This document shows, piece after piece, positions 60,586 to 64,000 of a stretch of 64,000 nucleotides of DNA (within the stretch, counting starts at the first letter, position 1; every line of letters begins with the position of its first letter). Source of the DNA: Leptolyngbya subtilissima AS-A7 (GTDB lineage: Bacteria > Cyanobacteriota > Cyanobacteriia > Phormidesmidales > Phormidesmidaceae); NCBI RefSeq assembly GCF_039962255.1, contig NZ_JAMPKY010000004.1, positions 310,001 through 374,000 of the forward strand, given 5' to 3'. The translations under genes were made by a program, and so were the position numbers. The notes beneath the pieces were generated by a model. It made no database searches and was not told the origin of the DNA. It saw only the letters and a program-made list of their open reading frames with translations.

Positions 60586-62877
60586 ATGACCCAGATCCTC
60601 TTTATTGAGCTGCTTGGGGGCCTTGGCGATGTCTTAATTGCTCTGCCTGCTATTCAAGCGCTGACGGCATCTCACCCACAGGCCCACATGACGGTGCTGA
60701 CCTTTGCGCCGGGGGACAGTTTGCTGCATCACCACCCCCAGGTGCATCGGGTTTTGCGGGCTCCAGCGGGCCAAGCGCGGCAGGCCGTGGCAGAGGCGCT
60801 GCGATCGCCCTACGACTTGGTGGTGACCGACACCACCTACGACGGCATTGCCGATCTGGTGTGCCAGAGTGGGGCACCGCAAACGGTGACGAACCTGTGG
60901 CGAAACCCACCGTCAGACCAAGGAGTGAGCGATCGCATGCTCCAGATCCTTCAGCACGAAGGCCTGATTACGGCCGCCGCTAGGGAACACCGCCATCCCC
61001 GTCTGTACCCTACTGCTGAGGAATGCGATCGGGTGCAGGCCCAGTTACGCTCCCTTAGGCATCCCCGAATTGCTCTCTACCCTGATGCGGGCATGGCCAT
61101 CAAGCAGTGGTCACCCGATCAATTTGTGGCCCTGGGCCGGTTGCTGCACCAGCGCTATGGGGCCAGCCTGATTGTGCCAGCGGGCGCTGACCCCAAGCAG
61201 GCCCAGGCGATCGTCGATCAGCTTGAGGACGCGACCCTCTGGCCTAGGGGATCGCTGCGCGATCTGGCGGCGCTCTTTGCTCAGCTAGATTGCATAGTGG
61301 CCGTCGATACCGGCCCGGCCCGCATCGCTGCTGCCGTGGGCACTCCCACTGTCACTCTGTTTGGCCCGGCCTGGCAGGGTCGCTATGGTCAGCCTGCCCC
61401 TCACATCAATTTGCAGGGCTATTCCTCTTGTCCAGAACGCAACATCGCCAACTTTACCGAGCAGGCCTGCTGGTATAGCGGCACCTGTCCCTTTGTTTGG
61501 GATACCTGCGTCAATTTGATAGCTCCAGAGCAGGTTGCAGGGGCGATCGATGAAATTTTGGGACTCGGGAATGAGGGGGCGCGAAGTGCCGAGTTTGTCC
61601 TGGTTAAAGGGGGGAATGACTCAGTAAACGCTTCAGACCGGATAGGCTCCCCAAATCTCTCAGTGCAGAGGAACTTTGAAAACTGTAGCTCCTCGCAGAC
61701 TATACCCAAGGCGTTGGGCGAGGTGGGGACCGGTGGCAACCACGTCGCCCAACGCCCAAACCTCAACGCTTCTCCTATAGATATGCTGCGCGTTGGCGAA
61801 TCCAGTTGGCAGAATTCACCACCAGTCTCACTCCCTAACCCCCACCCCCTACCCTTCTCCCCCTGGCTGAACGCTCGCAACCTGCTCGTTCTCCGGCTCG
61901 ACAACATTGGCGACGTGCTCATGACAGCGCCAGCGCTCCAGGCCATTAAGGAAACCAGTCCCTACACGCGCTTGACCCTAATGGCTAGCCCGGCTGGGGC
62001 AATGGCTGGGCCGCTGTTGCCCTGGGTCGATGACGTGCTGCCCTGGCGTGTTTTGTGGCAGGCGCTGGGCCAGCCCCCAGGGGATGTGGAGCAAGACTGG
62101 GCTCTGATCGACACCCTCAAGTCGCGTCAGTTTGACGGGGCAATTATTTTCACCAGTTTTAAGCAAAGCCCGCATCCGGCCGCCCTAATTTGCCAGATAG
62201 CGGGCATTCCTCTGCGGCTGGGCGCGTCGCAGGAAACGGGGGAATGTCTCACCCAACGCATTGCTGATCTTCCCAGCGACCTGCACCAAGTGGAGCGGAA
62301 TTTGCGACTGGTGGAGACTGCTGGATTTGAGGTGCAAAATCGCCACCTTTCGATCGCCATTCCTCCGTCTGCCCGTGTCCCTGCCGTTCCCTACCTGCTG
62401 CTCAACCCTTGGGCCAGCTGCCCGTCGCGCATGTATGACCTAGAGCGGTTTGCGATCGCCGCCCGCACCCTGGCCGACAAAACTGGCTGGCCCGTAGTCG
62501 TCACCGGCACTGCCAAAGACCGCGCCGCTGCTGCCTCCCTACTCGACACCCTCGGCCCTCACGCCATCGACCTGATCGGCCAGACCTCCCTGGAGGATCT
62601 GGTGGCGCTGGTGGCCCAGGCCCGGCTGCTGCTCTCGAACAACACCTCGACTATGCACATTGCCGACGCCACCCAAACCCCCAGCGTGATTTTGTTTGCG
62701 GGCACTGAGCTTGAACGGCAGTGGCAGCCGCGACAGACCCGCGCCCAATTGCTGCGCCGCCCCACCCCCTGTAGCCCCTGCTATGCCTTTACCTGCCCCT
62801 ACGAGCTGGAATGCCTGGATATTGCACCGGAGAATGTGGTGGCAGCGGGGCTGGCTTTGCTGAATCTTGACGTTTGA
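60586..62877 (+). CDS. Tandem GT9 glycosyltransferase (two GT9 modules in one protein)
   Basis: A 763-residue protein. Module 1, about 1-325, starts ILFIELLGGLGDVLIALPAIQAL, with IALYPDAGMAIKQWSPDQFVAL and VAVDTGPARIAAAVGTPTVTLFGPAWQG. A linker of about 100 residues (about 325-425) is low-complexity. Module 2, about 428-763, starts NLLVLRLDNIGDVLMTAPALQAIK, with LLNPWASCPSRMYDLERF and LLLSNNTSTMHIADATQTPSVILFAGTE. Both keep donor-site motifs, so both may work, perhaps adding two sugars in turn. Each module ends in a Cys cluster. The next ATG is 3 bases after the stop. Confidence 0.92.
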   Translation: MTQILFIELLGGLGDVLIALPAIQALTASHPQAHMTVLTFAPGDSLLHHHPQVHRVLRAPAGQARQAVAEALRSPYDLVVTDTTYDGIADLVCQSGAPQTVTNLWRNPPSDQGVSDRMLQILQHEGLITAAAREHRHPRLYPTAEECDRVQAQLRSLRHPRIALYPDAGMAIKQWSPDQFVALGRLLHQRYGASLIVPAGADPKQAQAIVDQLEDATLWPRGSLRDLAALFAQLDCIVAVDTGPARIAAAVGTPTVTLFGPAWQGRYGQPAPHINLQGYSSCPERNIANFTEQACWYSGTCPFVWDTCVNLIAPEQVAGAIDEILGLGNEGARSAEFVLVKGGNDSVNASDRIGSPNLSVQRNFENCSSSQTIPKALGEVGTGGNHVAQRPNLNASPIDMLRVGESSWQNSPPVSLPNPHPLPFSPWLNARNLLVLRLDNIGDVLMTAPALQAIKETSPYTRLTLMASPAGAMAGPLLPWVDDVLPWRVLWQALGQPPGDVEQDWALIDTLKSRQFDGAIIFTSFKQSPHPAALICQIAGIPLRLGASQETGECLTQRIADLPSDLHQVERNLRLVETAGFEVQNRHLSIAIPPSARVPAVPYLLLNPWASCPSRMYDLERFAIAARTLADKTGWPVVVTGTAKDRAAAASLLDTLGPHAIDLIGQTSLEDLVALVAQARLLLSNNTSTMHIADATQTPSVILFAGTELERQWQPRQTRAQLLRRPTPCSPCYAFTCPYELECLDIAPENVVAAGLALLNLDV
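61710..61756 (+). repeat. Hairpin repeat inside the GT9 linker
   Basis: GGCGTTGGGCGA and TCGCCCAACGCC form a perfect 12-bp stem with 23 bases between. It is coding sequence within the inter-module linker and reads as KALGEVGTGGNHVAQRP in the protein. It looks like a dispersed repeat that has entered the gene. Confidence 0.6.
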
Positions 62878-62880
62878 ACT

Positions 62881-64000
62881 ATGCACATTACCTTTGTTTC
62901 TGGCAGCTATCGCCCCGATCAGGATGGGGTGGCCGACTACTTGGCCAACCTGCGATCGCATCTCAATCAACGCCATGCGGCCAGTACCGTGCTCACGACC
63001 CACGACTCAGCGCTGGCCGTGGCCGATCCCGCCGTGCAGGGAGCGCTCACTCACTGGGGCCTGCCCCAGCTTTTGCCCCTGGTGCAAACAATTTTGTCTA
63101 CCCCCACCGACATTCTGCACATTCAGCACGCGGCGGGCAGCTACCGGTTTGAGCGCCCGGTGTTTCTGCTGCCGCTGCTGCTGCGGCGAGCAGGTTACAG
63201 ACGCCCCATCGTCACCACGGCCCACGAGTATGGATGGTGGGAGTGGCAGCCCAAGTGGTTTCCGGCGAGCTGGTTAGAGCGCGTCAAGGAGTGGGGGCAA
63301 AAACGCACTTGGTGGGACCGCGAAGACGGCTTTTTGCTCACCGGCAGCGATGCCATTATCACCACTAACCAGAATATTACCGGCATTATGCAGGAGCGCT
63401 TGCCGACGCTGCGCGATCGCATGGTCACAGTCCCTATCGCCGCCAACCTGACAGTGGCGCCGGTAGATCGGGCAATGGCGCGATCGCAGCTTCGGCACGA
63501 GCGCGACTGGCCTCAGGAAGCTCAGGTGATTGCTTTCTTTGGTTTTTTGCATCCGGTCAAAGGTTTGACCTACCTGCTCCAAGGCTTTCGGCAGGTGCGC
63601 GATCGCCATCCCCAGGCCCGGCTGCTGCTGATCGGCGGGGTAGAAACCCTCTCGCTTAACGGCCAAGACGCCGAAAATTTTTGGCAGCAGGTGCAAACTC
63701 AAATTCGTGACTTGCACCTCACCGACTTCGTGCACTGCACGGGCTATGTGGAGGCCGAAACCGCCTCCCGCCACCTCTCCGGGTCTGACCTGGGGGTGCT
63801 GCCCTTCACCCCCGGCATTACGCTCAAAAGTGGCTCGCTGCTGGCGATGCTGGCCCACCGACTGCCCACCATCGCCACCCGCACCGCTGAAACCGACGCC
63901 GTGCTGTGCGATCGCCGGATAATTGCCCCCGTCGTTCCGCGCAGCGGTGATGCCGTAGCCGAGGCTATTTCAACTCTGTTAAATAACCCCGCTGAGCAAG
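62881..64000 (+). CDS. GT4-type glycosyltransferase (C-terminus beyond the window)
   Basis: At least 373 codons, open to the window edge. It begins MHITFVSGSYRPDQDGVADYLANLRSHLNQRHA. The GT-B fold continues with DILHIQHAAGSYRFE, IVTTAHEYGWWEW, VIAFFGFLHPVKGLTYLLQGFRQV and DLGVLPFTPGITLKSGSLLAMLAHRLPTIATRT. It starts 3 bases after the tandem GT9 stop, so it belongs to the same operon. Donor and acceptor are unknown. Confidence 0.85.
   Translation, partial: MHITFVSGSYRPDQDGVADYLANLRSHLNQRHAASTVLTTHDSALAVADPAVQGALTHWGLPQLLPLVQTILSTPTDILHIQHAAGSYRFERPVFLLPLLLRRAGYRRPIVTTAHEYGWWEWQPKWFPASWLERVKEWGQKRTWWDREDGFLLTGSDAIITTNQNITGIMQERLPTLRDRMVTVPIAANLTVAPVDRAMARSQLRHERDWPQEAQVIAFFGFLHPVKGLTYLLQGFRQVRDRHPQARLLLIGGVETLSLNGQDAENFWQQVQTQIRDLHLTDFVHCTGYVEAETASRHLSGSDLGVLPFTPGITLKSGSLLAMLAHRLPTIATRTAETDAVLCDRRIIAPVVPRSGDAVAEAISTLLNNPAEQ

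Noticed and set aside
1-64000. tRNA, rRNA, CRISPR array, insertion sequence or prophage
   Set aside because: Reading both strands for T-loop and spaced-repeat patterns, and for transposase or integrase motifs, gave nothing convincing.

Overview
The window is cyanobacterial chromosome. Evidence: the HIP1 octamer GCGATCGC is scattered through nearly all genes and gaps; marker genes include the circadian kinase sasA, a plant-type [2Fe-2S] ferredoxin, a high-light-inducible protein, a cyanoglobin (glbN) and several small proteins of cyanobacterial type; and a cobalamin riboswitch stands before a HupE-type metal transporter. Base composition is fairly GC-rich, which would suit a Leptolyngbya/Nodosilinea-like or other GC-rich lineage, but I cannot name the genus from sequence alone. 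No tRNA, rRNA, CRISPR array, prophage or transposase was seen.

Positions 1-47,000 are mostly housekeeping and conserved genes in short transcription units: hupE (partial) with its B12 riboswitch, an ABC1/UbiB kinase, photolyase, ferredoxin, pyrophosphatase, a FAD oxidoreductase, sasA, mnmE, dapB, ilvN, an Npt-like translocase with HEAT repeats next to a cNMP-binding protein, lemA-htpX, rpmB, a PEP-CTERM protein, map, two TonB-like proteins, pstS with a candidate Pho box, tsaC, a high-light-inducible protein, an orphan ureD, arsS, a PAS-GAF-GGDEF protein, mutS2 and glbN. Many neighbours converge and several overlap at their tails.

Positions 47,800-64,000 form a dense sugar-transfer island, nearly all on the + strand. 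It holds the enzymes for ADP-D-glycero-D-manno-heptose: a GmhA-like isomerase fused to a GT4 glycosyltransferase, gmhB and hldE. It also holds four GT9 (heptosyltransferase-family) modules, two of them fused in one protein, plus a lone GT9 N-terminal half, further GT4 and GT2 transferases and two classical SDR enzymes. No HldD epimerase was found here. A PucR/CdaR-type regulator just upstream is broken by one base. A homologue of the Anabaena sensory rhodopsin transducer sits inside the island without a rhodopsin, and its ribosome-binding site can pair with an upstream anti-SD sequence.

Two dispersed repeat families stand out. Family A is a hairpin built from degenerate 7-base GGTNNAN units around a conserved non-palindromic core (GGYRGGTCRTG). 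Its six copies all lie within about 65 bases 3' of a stop codon. Family B is made of G-rich/C-rich heptad tracts. One copy is embedded in frame in the mutS2 ATPase domain, between the STF motif and Walker B. A third, unrelated hairpin repeat forms part of the linker of the fused GT9 protein. These repeats and the heptose island are the parts most worth following up.
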